From positions 1 through 12,403 of the forward strand of contig JAABQT010000021.1 of NCBI GenBank assembly GCA_011391295.1: a DNA stretch of 12,403 nt, written 5' to 3'. The translations under genes and the position numbers were made by a program. Of this stretch, positions 4,579 to 11,899 are shown in pieces. Each line of letters starts with the position of its first letter. The first letter of the stretch is position 1. The DNA comes from Betaproteobacteria bacterium (GTDB taxonomy: Bacteria; Pseudomonadota; Gammaproteobacteria; Burkholderiales; SG8-39). Below the pieces are notes generated by a model. That model had not been told where the DNA came from. It saw only the letters and a list, made by a program, of their open reading frames with translations, and ran no database searches.

Positions 4579-7206
4579 ATGTCTTTTGCGCCGGTCCGCA
4601 AAGCCGATCTCCTCGCGCGCCTCGCCGCAGGGCAGGCGACGCGCGTCTGCGTCGTCACTCCCAACCGGCGCCTCGCGCAGGAGCTCTCGCGCGAGTTCGA
4701 CGCAGGGCAGAGCGCAAAGAACCTGAAGGTCTGGGAGACGGCGGACATCCTGCCGTTTACCGCGTTCGTCGAGCGCCTCTACGAGGACGCGCTCTACTCG
4801 GATCTCGCGGCACAGCTCCCGCTCTTGCTCACCACCGCGCAGGAGCAGGCGCTGTGGGAGTCCACGATCCGCACGAGCAAGTGGGGCGAGGCGCTCCTTG
4901 CCGTGCCGCAGGCGGCGGGCAACTGCCTGCGCGCGTGGGAACTGGCGCAGGGCTGGCGCATCGCCGGGGCGCTCGCATCGTTTCCGGGCAACGACGACGC
5001 CAGGGCCTTTGCCGACTGGTCGCGCGACTACGCGCGGCGCTGCGAGCGTGAGGGCAATACCGATGCCGCGCGCCTCGCCGACGTCGTCGCGCCGCTGCTG
5101 AAGGAAGCCGCGCTGCGCAAGCCCAGGCTGCTGGTTGCGTACGCCTTCGACGTGGTGACGCCGCAGGAGCAGGAATTTCTCGCGGTTTGCGCAGACCAAG
5201 GCATCGAAGTCGTGACTTGCGCGCCTGAGCGCAGGAAGTCGAAACCGGGCCGCAGAGTCTTTTCCTCAGCGCGCGAAGAACTGGACGCCGCCGCACAGTG
5301 GGCGCGCGCCAGGCTCGAGGCCGGCGCGCAGCGCATCGGCGTCGTGGTGCCCGAGCTGGGCCAGCGCCGCAAGGAAGTCGCGCGCGTCTTCGCGCGCACC
5401 CTGCATCCGGCGCACAATCTCCCCGGCGCGCAGAGGAAGGCTCTGCCGTTCAACCTCTCGCTGGGCGCGCCGCTCGCCGATTACCCGCTCGTTCGCGCCG
5501 CGCTCTCCATTCTCGAACTCGCCGCAGGCGAGATTCCCTTCGAGCAGGCTTCGCGCCTGCTGCGCTCCCCTTACATCGCCGGCGCGGACGGCGAGATGGC
5601 GAGGCGCGCGCTGCTCGATGCCGCGCTGCGCAAGCGTGCGCCGGCGCGCGTCACGCTGGGCAAACTCGTCGGCCTGATCGAAGGCTGCCCCGTCCTGCGC
5701 CAGCGGCTGGAAGCATTGTTTGCCGTGCCCAAGAAGGACAACGCTTCGCCGCACGACTGGGGCCGGCACTTCACCGCGCTGCTGGATGCGGCGGGTTTCC
5801 CGGAACGCAGCCTGGACTCCGACGAATTCCAGACCCGCGCCAAGTTCAACGAGACCCTGGCCGAGTTCGCGAAGCTCGAGCGCGTCACGCCGAAGATGTC
5901 TTTCCGGCAGGCCCTTGCCAGCCTCAAGCAATGCGCCGACGTGCTGTTTCAGCCCGAGACGCCCGATGCGCCGATCCAGGTGCTCGGCGTGCTCGAGTCC
6001 GCGGGCCTGGAGTTCGATGCGCTGTGGGTGAGCGGGCTCACCGACGACGTGTGGCCGCTGCACGCGAGGCCCAACCCGTTCATCCCGCCGGCGCTGCAGC
6101 GCAAGGCGCAGATCCCCGAGGCGTCCGCCGAAGCGACGCTCGAGCGCTGCAAACGGATCACCGAGGGATGGCTCAAGGCGGCGGGCGAAGTGATCGTTTC
6201 GCACTCCACCCGCGAAGAAGACCGCGAGCTTTTGGCCTCTCCATTGATCTCCGGCGTCCCCGGCCTCATGGGGACGCCGGAGACAAGGAGCGTCGCAAGG
6301 TACCGGGACGTGATCTTCGCGGCGCGGCAAGTAGAGTACGTGGAGGATGGAAAAGCGCCTCCCTTGGCGACAAAGACGCCGAAGGGAGGGACAAGGATTT
6401 TGGCAGACCAGTCCGCCTGCCCCTTCCGTGCCTTTGCGCGCCATCGCCTCGCCGCCGAAGCGCTCGAAGAACCCGTAGAAGGGCTCGACGCCCGCGCGCG
6501 CGGTCTGCTGCTCCACTCCCTGATGAAGGAGTTGTGGACCGAGCTGAAGGGCAGCGCCGGCCTCGTGGGCGACGTGGGCCCGGCGATCGAGAAGGCGGCA
6601 ACGCGCGCCGTCGCGGCAGCCAAGCTTGAAGATCCGTTTGCCGGTCTTGAGCGCAAGCGCCTCGCGAAGCTCGCCTGGGAATGGCTGGAAGTCGAACGCG
6701 GACGCGCGCCGTTCACCGTGGCCGCGATGGAGGAGAAGCGCAAGCTCAAGGTGGCGGGCCTCGTGTTGAACGGCCGCATCGACCGCATGGACGCGCTCGA
6801 ATCCGGCGGCCACGCGCTCATCGACTACAAGACCGGCAAGCCCACGCCCAACGAGTGGCTGGGCGAGCGCCTCGACGACCCGCAACTTCCGCTTTACGCC
6901 CTTAACGCCAAGGAGGACATCTCCGCGGTCGCCTTCGCGAAGCTGCGCACCGGCGAGATGCGCTACATGGGCTTCTCGGACCGCGAAGATCTGGTTCCCG
7001 GCGTGAAGGCCGCGAAGGACTGGAAGGCGCTGCTGGAAGGCTGGAAGAAGGAGCTCGAAGCGCTCGGCCAGGGCTTCGCCGCGGGCGACGCGCGCGTGGA
7101 CCCCAAGGACCTGCTCAACACCTGCCGCTACTGCGACCTGCAGCCGCTGTGCCGCGTGTACGAGCGCGTCAACGCGCTCGGCGAAGGCGAGGCCGCCGAT
7201 GACTGA
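4579..7206 (+). CDS. AddB-like DNA repair protein with RecB-type nuclease and Fe-S cysteines, 875 aa
   Basis: This is one half of an AddAB-like complex that resects double-strand DNA ends for recombination. The N-terminal part resembles a degenerate SF1 helicase: it begins with VVTPNRRLAQELSREFD where AddB of Bacillus has a Walker A, and no GKT motif is present, so it should not hydrolyse ATP. QVLGVLESAGLEFDALW (from 467) leading to GLTDDVWP is the helicase motif-V-like block shared with AddB. The C-terminal nuclease has His646, GRIDRMD (Asp735), DYKTGK (Asp749, Lys751) and QLPLY (Gln769, Tyr773). Cys614, Cys849, Cys852 and Cys858 fit the AddB iron-sulfur staple around the nuclease. Length agrees with a betaproteobacterial 'probable DNA repair protein' family of about 900 aa (TIGR03623, from memory). 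Start chosen at the only plausible ATG; no Shine-Dalgarno. The linker at about 555-605 has hairpin repeats and unusual codons. Confidence 0.9.
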   Translation: MSFAPVRKADLLARLAAGQATRVCVVTPNRRLAQELSREFDAGQSAKNLKVWETADILPFTAFVERLYEDALYSDLAAQLPLLLTTAQEQALWESTIRTSKWGEALLAVPQAAGNCLRAWELAQGWRIAGALASFPGNDDARAFADWSRDYARRCEREGNTDAARLADVVAPLLKEAALRKPRLLVAYAFDVVTPQEQEFLAVCADQGIEVVTCAPERRKSKPGRRVFSSAREELDAAAQWARARLEAGAQRIGVVVPELGQRRKEVARVFARTLHPAHNLPGAQRKALPFNLSLGAPLADYPLVRAALSILELAAGEIPFEQASRLLRSPYIAGADGEMARRALLDAALRKRAPARVTLGKLVGLIEGCPVLRQRLEALFAVPKKDNASPHDWGRHFTALLDAAGFPERSLDSDEFQTRAKFNETLAEFAKLERVTPKMSFRQALASLKQCADVLFQPETPDAPIQVLGVLESAGLEFDALWVSGLTDDVWPLHARPNPFIPPALQRKAQIPEASAEATLERCKRITEGWLKAAGEVIVSHSTREEDRELLASPLISGVPGLMGTPETRSVARYRDVIFAARQVEYVEDGKAPPLATKTPKGGTRILADQSACPFRAFARHRLAAEALEEPVEGLDARARGLLLHSLMKELWTELKGSAGLVGDVGPAIEKAATRAVAAAKLEDPFAGLERKRLAKLAWEWLEVERGRAPFTVAAMEEKRKLKVAGLVLNGRIDRMDALESGGHALIDYKTGKPTPNEWLGERLDDPQLPLYALNAKEDISAVAFAKLRTGEMRYMGFSDREDLVPGVKAAKDWKALLEGWKKELEALGQGFAAGDARVDPKDLLNTCRYCDLQPLCRVYERVNALGEGEAADD
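6248..6283. repeat. Perfect 14-bp inverted repeat inside the AddB-like gene
   Basis: TCTCCGGCGTCCCC (6248-6261) and GGGGACGCCGGAGA (6270-6283) are exact reverse complements around an 8-base loop. The hairpin lies in frame in the linker between the helicase-like and nuclease domains (residues about 557-569). Its GC-rich palindromic form resembles dispersed REP-like repeats. Whether it is repeated elsewhere in the genome cannot be seen here. Confidence 0.8.
6358..6389. repeat. Second inverted repeat (12 bp, one bulge) inside the AddB-like gene
   Basis: CCTCCCTTGGCG (6358-6369) pairs with CGCC (6377-6380) and AAGGGAGG (6382-6389), leaving one bulged G at 6381 and a 7-base loop. It lies 74 bases after the first inverted repeat, in the same interdomain linker (residues about 594-604), just before the first iron-sulfur cysteine Cys614. 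Confidence 0.7.
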
Positions 7207-10147
7207 GATCCGCATCGCCGACCAGAACGAGCGCCACGCGGCGCTGGATGTCACGCGCTCGTTCATCGTGCAGGCGCCCGCGGGGTCGGGGAAGACGGCG
7301 CTGCTTGTCGAGCGCTACCTGCGGCTGCTGAAGACGGTACAGAAGCCCGAGGAGATCGTCGCCATCACCTTCACCAAGAAGGCGGCGGCCGAGATGCGCC
7401 GGCGCGTCATCGAGCAGATCTCGCCCGAGCTCGCGCCGCGCCTTCGCATCCAGACCATCGACGCGCTGTGCGCCTCGCTCACCGCGCAGATGCCGGTGCT
7501 CGCCAAGTTCGGCGCGCAGCCGCAGGTGGTGGAGGACGCATCCGGCCTCTACCAGGAGGCCGCCGCGCGCACGCTCGCCGAGATGACGCCCGCGGTGGCG
7601 AGCCTGCTCGCGCACCTCGACAACGACGTGGCGCGCGCAACCGGCATGCTCGCGGAGATCCTCGGGCGGCGCGACCAGTGGCTGCGCCAGACGGGCGCGG
7701 CACCCACGCGCAAGGAGCTGGAGGCGACGCTCGCCGCGGAGAGACTGCGCCCCATCGCGCGCGCGCAGGCGCTCTGCCCGCAGGCCTCGCCCGAGCTCGC
7801 CGAGGAGGTGCTCACGCAGAAGGGCGAATGGCGCAAGCGCCCCAGGCCCGCGCCCGAGGAGCTGCAGGCGATTGCGGGCCTGCGCGAAGCGCTCGCGGCG
7901 CTGCTGCTCCTGCCGCCCGAGAAGTACACCGACACGCAGTGGGGGGCGCTGCACGCGATCCTCGCGCTCCTGAAGCCCGCGGTGGCGCAGCTCATGATCC
8001 TGTTCGGTGAGCGCGGGGAGGTGGACTTCACGCAGATCGCGCACGGTGCGCTGCTCGCGCTCGGCACGCCCGACGAGCCCACGGACTTGCTGCTTTCCAT
8101 GGACGCGCGCGTGCACCATCTCCTCGTTGACGAGTTCCAGGACACCTCCAACTCGCAGTGGGAGCTGCTCGAGCGCCTCACCGCCGGCTGGGAGACGGAC
8201 GACGGGCGCACCGTGTTCGTTGTAGGGGATCCGATGCAGTCCATCTACCGCTTCCGCGACGCGCAGGTGGGCCTGTTCCTGCATGCGCGCGACCGTGGCC
8301 TGCCGGGCGTGCGGCTGGAGCGCATCGACCTTTCCACCAACTTCCGCTCGCAGGCGGCGATCGTGAAGTGGGTGAACCAGGTGTTCCCGGGCGTGCTGCC
8401 CGCGTTCGAGGACGAGGCCTCCGGCGCGGTGGCCTACTCGGCCTCGGTCCCGTTCCATCCCACGGACGTTGAAGGCGAGCCGATGCTCCACACCTTCTCC
8501 GACCGCGAGGGCGAGGCGAAGCGCGTGGCGCAGCTCGCGGCCGAGGCGCGCGGCAGGACCGCGATCCTCGTCCGCAACCGCAGCCACCTCGACGCCATCG
8601 TCCCGGCGTTGAAAGCCGCGGGCATCCGCTTTCGCGCGGTGGAGATCGAGCAGCTGGGCGAGAAGCAGGTGGTGCAGGACCTGTATGCCGTGACCAGGGC
8701 GTTGACGCACCTCGCCGACCGCGTCGCCTGGCTCGCGATCCTGCGCGCGCCGTGGTGCGGGCTGACGCTCGCCGAGCTCGCCGAGCACTTCGAGGGCGAG
8801 CGCGACCTCACCATCTGGGAGCTGATGCAGGCGAAGCCGCGCTTCGAGCGCATCGCCGCCATCCTCGGGTCCGCGCTGGAGAACCACCTGCGCGGCACCC
8901 TGCGCGACCGCGTGGAAGGCGCCTGGCTTGCTTTGGGCGGCCCGGCTTGCGTGGAGGACGCGACCGACCTCGAGGACGCCGAGATCTTCTTCGGCGAGCT
9001 CGAGCGCCTGGAGGAAGCGGGCGAGCTTGCGGATTTTTCGCTCCTCGCCGAGAGCCTCGGCAAGCTCTACGCCGAGCCCGACGTCGAGGCCGGCCCCGAG
9101 GCGGTGGAGATCATGACCATCCACAAGGCGAAGGGGTTGGAGTTCGACACCGTCATCGTGCCGGGCCTCGACCGGCCGCCGCGCTCGGGGATGAAGCCGC
9201 TCTTCGCGTGGAGGAGCCTGCCGGGTGGGGGGTTGCTCATCGCGCCGATCGACGAGACCGGCGGCGAGAAGGAGCCGCTTTACCAGTACGTGCGCCAGCT
9301 CGACCGCGAGGCGGAGGACATCGAGGCGGGGCGCCTCTTCTATGTCGCGGCGACGCGCGCGGAGTCGCGGCTGCACCTGCTCGGGTGCGTGAAGGTGGAT
9401 GAGGACGGGGTGGTGAAGATGCCTTCGCGGCGTTCGCTGCTCGGATTGGCCTGGGCGGCGTTGGGCGAGCGGGTGAGGTTGCCTGCGGCGGTGGCGAAGG
9501 AGTCGGAGGTGGAGGAGTCGCTGCCGGCGGGGGAGTTGAGGAGGCTGCCTTCGGATTTCGAGATGCCGGAGGCTCCCGATCCCACAGTCTGGAAATCGGC
9601 GGAGGAGGGGCGGGAGGAGGAGGTGCCTCCCTTCGACTGGGCGAAGGAAACCGTCCGCCACGTGGGGATCGTGGTGCACGCCTGGCTGCAGCGCATCGCC
9701 GAGGATGAACTTCGCGGCTGGGATGCGAAGCGCGTCGATGCGCTTCGTGCCCGCTTCTCGACGGATCTTCAGCGTCGCGGCGTGGCGCCCGCCGAGCTGG
9801 ACCGCGCGCTGGGGATTGTGGTTTCGGCGTTGACGAACGCGCTGGCCGACGAGCGCGGGCGGTGGATACTCGGCCCGCATCCTGTGTCACTCAACGAGCA
9901 CCGGCTGCGCAACCGCGAGCGCAGCGTCCGCATCGACCGCTACTTCGAAGACGACAAGGGCACGAAGTGGGTGGTGGACTACAAGACCAGCGAGCACGAG
10001 GGCGCCGGCATCGAGGTGTTCCTCGACGAGCAGCGCGAGCGCTACGAAGCGCAGCTCGACGGCTATGCGAAAGCCGTCGGCGGGGCCAGCTGCGGTCTCT
10101 ACTTCCCGCTGCAAAAGGGCTGGCGGTCGTGGACTGGCCACTCGTGA
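7199..10147 (+). CDS. UvrD/AddA-like helicase-nuclease, 982 aa
   Basis: This is the motor half of the AddAB-like complex, an SF1A helicase fused to a RecB-family nuclease. Motifs in order: Walker A APAGSGKT (26-33), motif Ia ITFTKKAAAEM (56-66), Walker B VDEFQDTS (Asp311, Glu312), motif III VVGDPMQSIYRFRD (Gln347), motif IV STNFRS, motif V MTIHKAKGLEFD (from 639), and motif VI FYVAATRAESRL (Arg720). The C-terminal nuclease is intact: His827, RIDR (Asp913), DYKTS (Asp927, Lys929) and QLDGY (Gln952, Tyr956). At 982 aa it is shorter than typical AddA (about 1150-1250). The ATG overlaps the stop of the AddB-like gene by 8 nt, with GAGG upstream, so the two proteins should be made in a fixed ratio. 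A recB identity is unlikely because no recC/recD is present and the partner is AddB-like. Confidence 0.92.
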   Translation: MTEIRIADQNERHAALDVTRSFIVQAPAGSGKTALLVERYLRLLKTVQKPEEIVAITFTKKAAAEMRRRVIEQISPELAPRLRIQTIDALCASLTAQMPVLAKFGAQPQVVEDASGLYQEAAARTLAEMTPAVASLLAHLDNDVARATGMLAEILGRRDQWLRQTGAAPTRKELEATLAAERLRPIARAQALCPQASPELAEEVLTQKGEWRKRPRPAPEELQAIAGLREALAALLLLPPEKYTDTQWGALHAILALLKPAVAQLMILFGERGEVDFTQIAHGALLALGTPDEPTDLLLSMDARVHHLLVDEFQDTSNSQWELLERLTAGWETDDGRTVFVVGDPMQSIYRFRDAQVGLFLHARDRGLPGVRLERIDLSTNFRSQAAIVKWVNQVFPGVLPAFEDEASGAVAYSASVPFHPTDVEGEPMLHTFSDREGEAKRVAQLAAEARGRTAILVRNRSHLDAIVPALKAAGIRFRAVEIEQLGEKQVVQDLYAVTRALTHLADRVAWLAILRAPWCGLTLAELAEHFEGERDLTIWELMQAKPRFERIAAILGSALENHLRGTLRDRVEGAWLALGGPACVEDATDLEDAEIFFGELERLEEAGELADFSLLAESLGKLYAEPDVEAGPEAVEIMTIHKAKGLEFDTVIVPGLDRPPRSGMKPLFAWRSLPGGGLLIAPIDETGGEKEPLYQYVRQLDREAEDIEAGRLFYVAATRAESRLHLLGCVKVDEDGVVKMPSRRSLLGLAWAALGERVRLPAAVAKESEVEESLPAGELRRLPSDFEMPEAPDPTVWKSAEEGREEEVPPFDWAKETVRHVGIVVHAWLQRIAEDELRGWDAKRVDALRARFSTDLQRRGVAPAELDRALGIVVSALTNALADERGRWILGPHPVSLNEHRLRNRERSVRIDRYFEDDKGTKWVVDYKTSEHEGAGIEVFLDEQRERYEAQLDGYAKAVGGASCGLYFPLQKGWRSWTGHS

Positions 10148-10173
10148 CTACAATCTGCTAAACTGTGACTACA
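10144..10173 (+). promoter_or_regulatory. Direct repeat in front of the toxin-antitoxin pair (putative operator)
   Basis: GTGACTACA occurs at 10144-10152 and again at 10165-10173, a period of 21 bp or two helical turns, so two protein dimers could bind the same face of DNA. The first copy includes the stop codon of the helicase gene. A candidate -10 box TAAACT (10159-10164) lies between the copies, with TGGCCA (10135-10140) as a weak -35 box at 18 bp. Antitoxins of this type usually repress their own operon; the assignment is by position. Confidence 0.5.
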
Positions 10174-10199
10174 TTAAACAATCCCGCCGGCAGTCCCCC

Positions 10200-10490
10200 A
10201 TGGCCCAAGCCCTCGTCAGCATCCGCGAACTGAAAAGTCGCCTCAGCCACTATCTGCGCCTCACCCGCAAGGGAGAGTCCGTGGTCATCACCGACCATGG
10301 CGTGCCGATCGGCCGCATAGTGCCGATGGGTCAGGATCGGGCGGGCCAGGATCTCGGCGCTCGCCTTGCCGCGATGCGCGACACGGGGCTGGCGCAATGG
10401 AGCGGGCAGAAGCTCAGCCGCCGCAAGCCGGTCGCGAAGCTGCTCGGGAGGAAAACGGTCGCGCAACTGCTGGTGGACGACCGCGAGTGA
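10200..10490 (+). CDS. Phd/YefM-family antitoxin, 96 aa
   Basis: The protein begins MAQALVSIRELKSRLSHYLR and continues GESVVITDHGVPIGRIVPM, the typical Phd/YefM N-terminal DNA-binding and dimerisation domain (residues 1-45). The basic, probably flexible C-terminus (about 60-96, with KLSRRKP and LLGRKTVAQLL) would wrap the toxin. The frame is open upstream into the helicase gene, but the ATG at 10200 gives the normal family start. There is no convincing Shine-Dalgarno sequence before it. Its TGA overlaps the GTG start of the PIN toxin by 4 nt (GTGA), a standard toxin-antitoxin arrangement. Expected roles are neutralisation of the toxin and autorepression through the repeat at 10144-10173. Confidence 0.9.
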   Translation: MAQALVSIRELKSRLSHYLRLTRKGESVVITDHGVPIGRIVPMGQDRAGQDLGARLAAMRDTGLAQWSGQKLSRRKPVAKLLGRKTVAQLLVDDRE

Positions 10491-10924
10491 TCGTCTACCT
10501 CGACGCCAGCGCTTTGGTGAAGCGCTACGTCGCGGAGGCAGGGTCGCCGCAGGTCGAGGCCCTGATCAATGAGGCGCAGGCGATCGGTACCGCGGTGATC
10601 AGCCGCGCCGAGGTCGCCGCGGCGCTCGCCAGGGCGGCGCGCATCGGGCTCGTCACGCACGAGGCGGGAGCGAAGGCGCTGCAGGCGTTTAACGCCGATT
10701 GGGAACATCTCGTCCGATTGCAGCTCGGCGAACCGCTCGTGGCGCGCGCGGCGGCGCTGGCGTGGGAGCACGGCCTGCGCGGTTACGATTCGGTGCACCT
10801 CGCCTCGGCGCTCGCGTGGAGCGAATCCCTGGGCGAAACCGTCGCCGTGGCGACCTACGACCGCGAACTTTGGCGCAGCGCGCAGGCGAGCGGCCTGTCC
10901 GCCTGGCCGGCGGCGATGCCATGA
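10487..10924 (+). CDS. PIN-domain (VapC-like) toxin, 145 aa
   Basis: This is a probable ribonuclease toxin of a type II system. With the GTG at 10487 the product begins MIVYLDASALVKRYVAEAGS, the classic PIN opening with acidic Asp6. The other conserved acids are Glu42 (SRAEVAAALARA), Asp101 (LRGYDSVHLASAL) and Asp125 (TYDREL); together they would bind Mg2+/Mn2+ for RNA cleavage. The target RNA cannot be predicted. The frame is open further upstream from 10397, but this lies inside the antitoxin gene and has no PIN similarity. The GTGA overlap couples its translation to the antitoxin. All catalytic positions are present, so the toxin looks active. Confidence 0.9.
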   Translation: MIVYLDASALVKRYVAEAGSPQVEALINEAQAIGTAVISRAEVAAALARAARIGLVTHEAGAKALQAFNADWEHLVRLQLGEPLVARAAALAWEHGLRGYDSVHLASALAWSESLGETVAVATYDRELWRSAQASGLSAWPAAMP

Positions 10925-10941
10925 ACATCTCGCGCGTGCCA

Positions 10942-10947
10942 TAGAAT
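10942..10947 (+). promoter_or_regulatory. Candidate -10 box for the TfdA-like gene
   Basis: TAGAAT (5 of 6 match to TATAAT) lies 27 bases before the ATG at 10975, in the 50-base gap after the toxin gene. No -35 box with correct spacing is seen (TGAACA at 10922-10927 is 14 bp away). It would allow separate expression from the toxin-antitoxin pair. Confidence 0.3.
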
Positions 10948-10974
10948 CAGCGTGTCAACAGGGTAGGGCACGCC

Positions 10975-11844
10975 ATGGGACTGACATTTCGCAAACTGCA
11001 TCCGCACTTCGCCGCCGAAGCCGGCGCCATCGATCTGCGCCGCGTCGGCGACCGGGCGACGCTCGATGAGATCCGGGCCGGGATGGACGAATACGCGGTC
11101 CTCGTGTTCCGCGACCAGCCTTTTGCCGATGACGAGCAGCTCCAGTTTGCCACCCGCTTCGACGGCACCCTGCACGCGAAAACCGGCGCATCGGTTCTGG
11201 GCAAGAGCCGGTTCGGCAACGAGGCGCTGACCGACATCTCCAACCTCGACGAAGGCGGCGGTCTGCTCAAAGCCGACGACCGGCGCCGCGTGTACGGGCT
11301 GGGCAACCGCCTGTGGCATACCGATGCCTCGTTCCAGGATCCGCCGGGACGCTACTCGATGCTGTCGGCGAAGGTCGTTCCGCCCGTGGCCGCCGACACC
11401 GAGTTTGCCGACATGCGCGCGGCCTACGAGGCGCTCGACGCCGAAACCAGGGGGACGCTCGAGGGACTGCGCGTGCACCATTCGATCGCCTACTCGCGGC
11501 ACGTACTCGGATTCGAGTTCTCGGCGCAGGAGCTGGAGAAGCTCAAGGGCGCGGTGCATCCGCTGGTGCGCGCGAATCCGCGCAGCGGGCGCCGCTCCCT
11601 GTACCTCGCCTCCCATGCGTCGCACGTCCTCGACTGGCCGGTGCCGGAGGGCAGGCTGTTGCTGCGCGAGCTCATGGAGCACGCAGTCCTGCCCCAATTC
11701 GTCTACCGGCACAGCTGGCGGGTCGGCGACCTCGTGATCTGGGACAACCTCGCCACCATGCATCGCGGCCGGCGCTTCGACGACGCAACACACCGGCGCG
11801 AACTGCGCCGCGTGACGACGCTCGACGTCGACACTATCTGTTAG
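10975..11844 (+). CDS. TfdA/TauD-family Fe(II)/2-oxoglutarate dioxygenase, 289 aa
   Basis: These enzymes hydroxylate a substrate with O2 and 2-oxoglutarate, often cleaving an ether or a C-S bond. The iron triad is His115 and Asp117 (LWHTDASF) and His263 (TMHRGRRFD). Arg274 or Arg278 in HRRELRRVTTLD are the likely 2-oxoglutarate carboxylate ligands. Length and motif positions are nearly the same as in the 2,4-D dioxygenase TfdA (287 aa). Homologues include TfdA, phenoxypropionate dioxygenases, taurine dioxygenase and alkylsulfatases; many tfdA-like genes in non-degrading bacteria have unknown substrates, so no herbicide activity is claimed. The ATG at 10975 starts the conserved LTFRKLHPHFAAE region; its Shine-Dalgarno is weak. 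The TRAP binding protein gene follows 55 bases later, which hints at a shared substrate. Confidence 0.9.
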   Translation: MGLTFRKLHPHFAAEAGAIDLRRVGDRATLDEIRAGMDEYAVLVFRDQPFADDEQLQFATRFDGTLHAKTGASVLGKSRFGNEALTDISNLDEGGGLLKADDRRRVYGLGNRLWHTDASFQDPPGRYSMLSAKVVPPVAADTEFADMRAAYEALDAETRGTLEGLRVHHSIAYSRHVLGFEFSAQELEKLKGAVHPLVRANPRSGRRSLYLASHASHVLDWPVPEGRLLLRELMEHAVLPQFVYRHSWRVGDLVIWDNLATMHRGRRFDDATHRRELRRVTTLDVDTIC

Positions 11845-11852
11845 AGTTTCTT

Positions 11853-11878
11853 CCCGCCCGGTGCGGGATCGGCCGATC
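11853..11878. promoter_or_regulatory. Inverted repeats between dioxygenase and TRAP gene
   Basis: CCCGC (11853-11857) and GCGGG (11863-11867) form a small stem, directly joined by the perfect 12-bp palindrome GATCGGCCGATC (11867-11878). The palindrome ends 21 bases before the ATG of the TRAP gene. No T-run follows, so a terminator is unlikely; an operator or an mRNA processing structure is possible. Confidence 0.35.
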
Positions 11879-11899
11879 ACCAAAACGAGAGAGGAATCC

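Noticed and set aside
7169..9880. A 903-codon minus-strand frame antisense to the helicase
   Set aside because: Its composition (very rich in Arg, Leu, His, Gln) is that of a GC-rich shadow, while the plus strand carries all seven helicase motifs and the nuclease motifs.
4579..10924. A new anti-phage defence island made of the nuclease-helicase pair and the toxin-antitoxin genes
   Set aside because: The helicase-nuclease pair has a ready explanation as an AddAB-like repair complex, and no integrase, tRNA site or other defence genes flank it. Kept only as a low-weight hypothesis.
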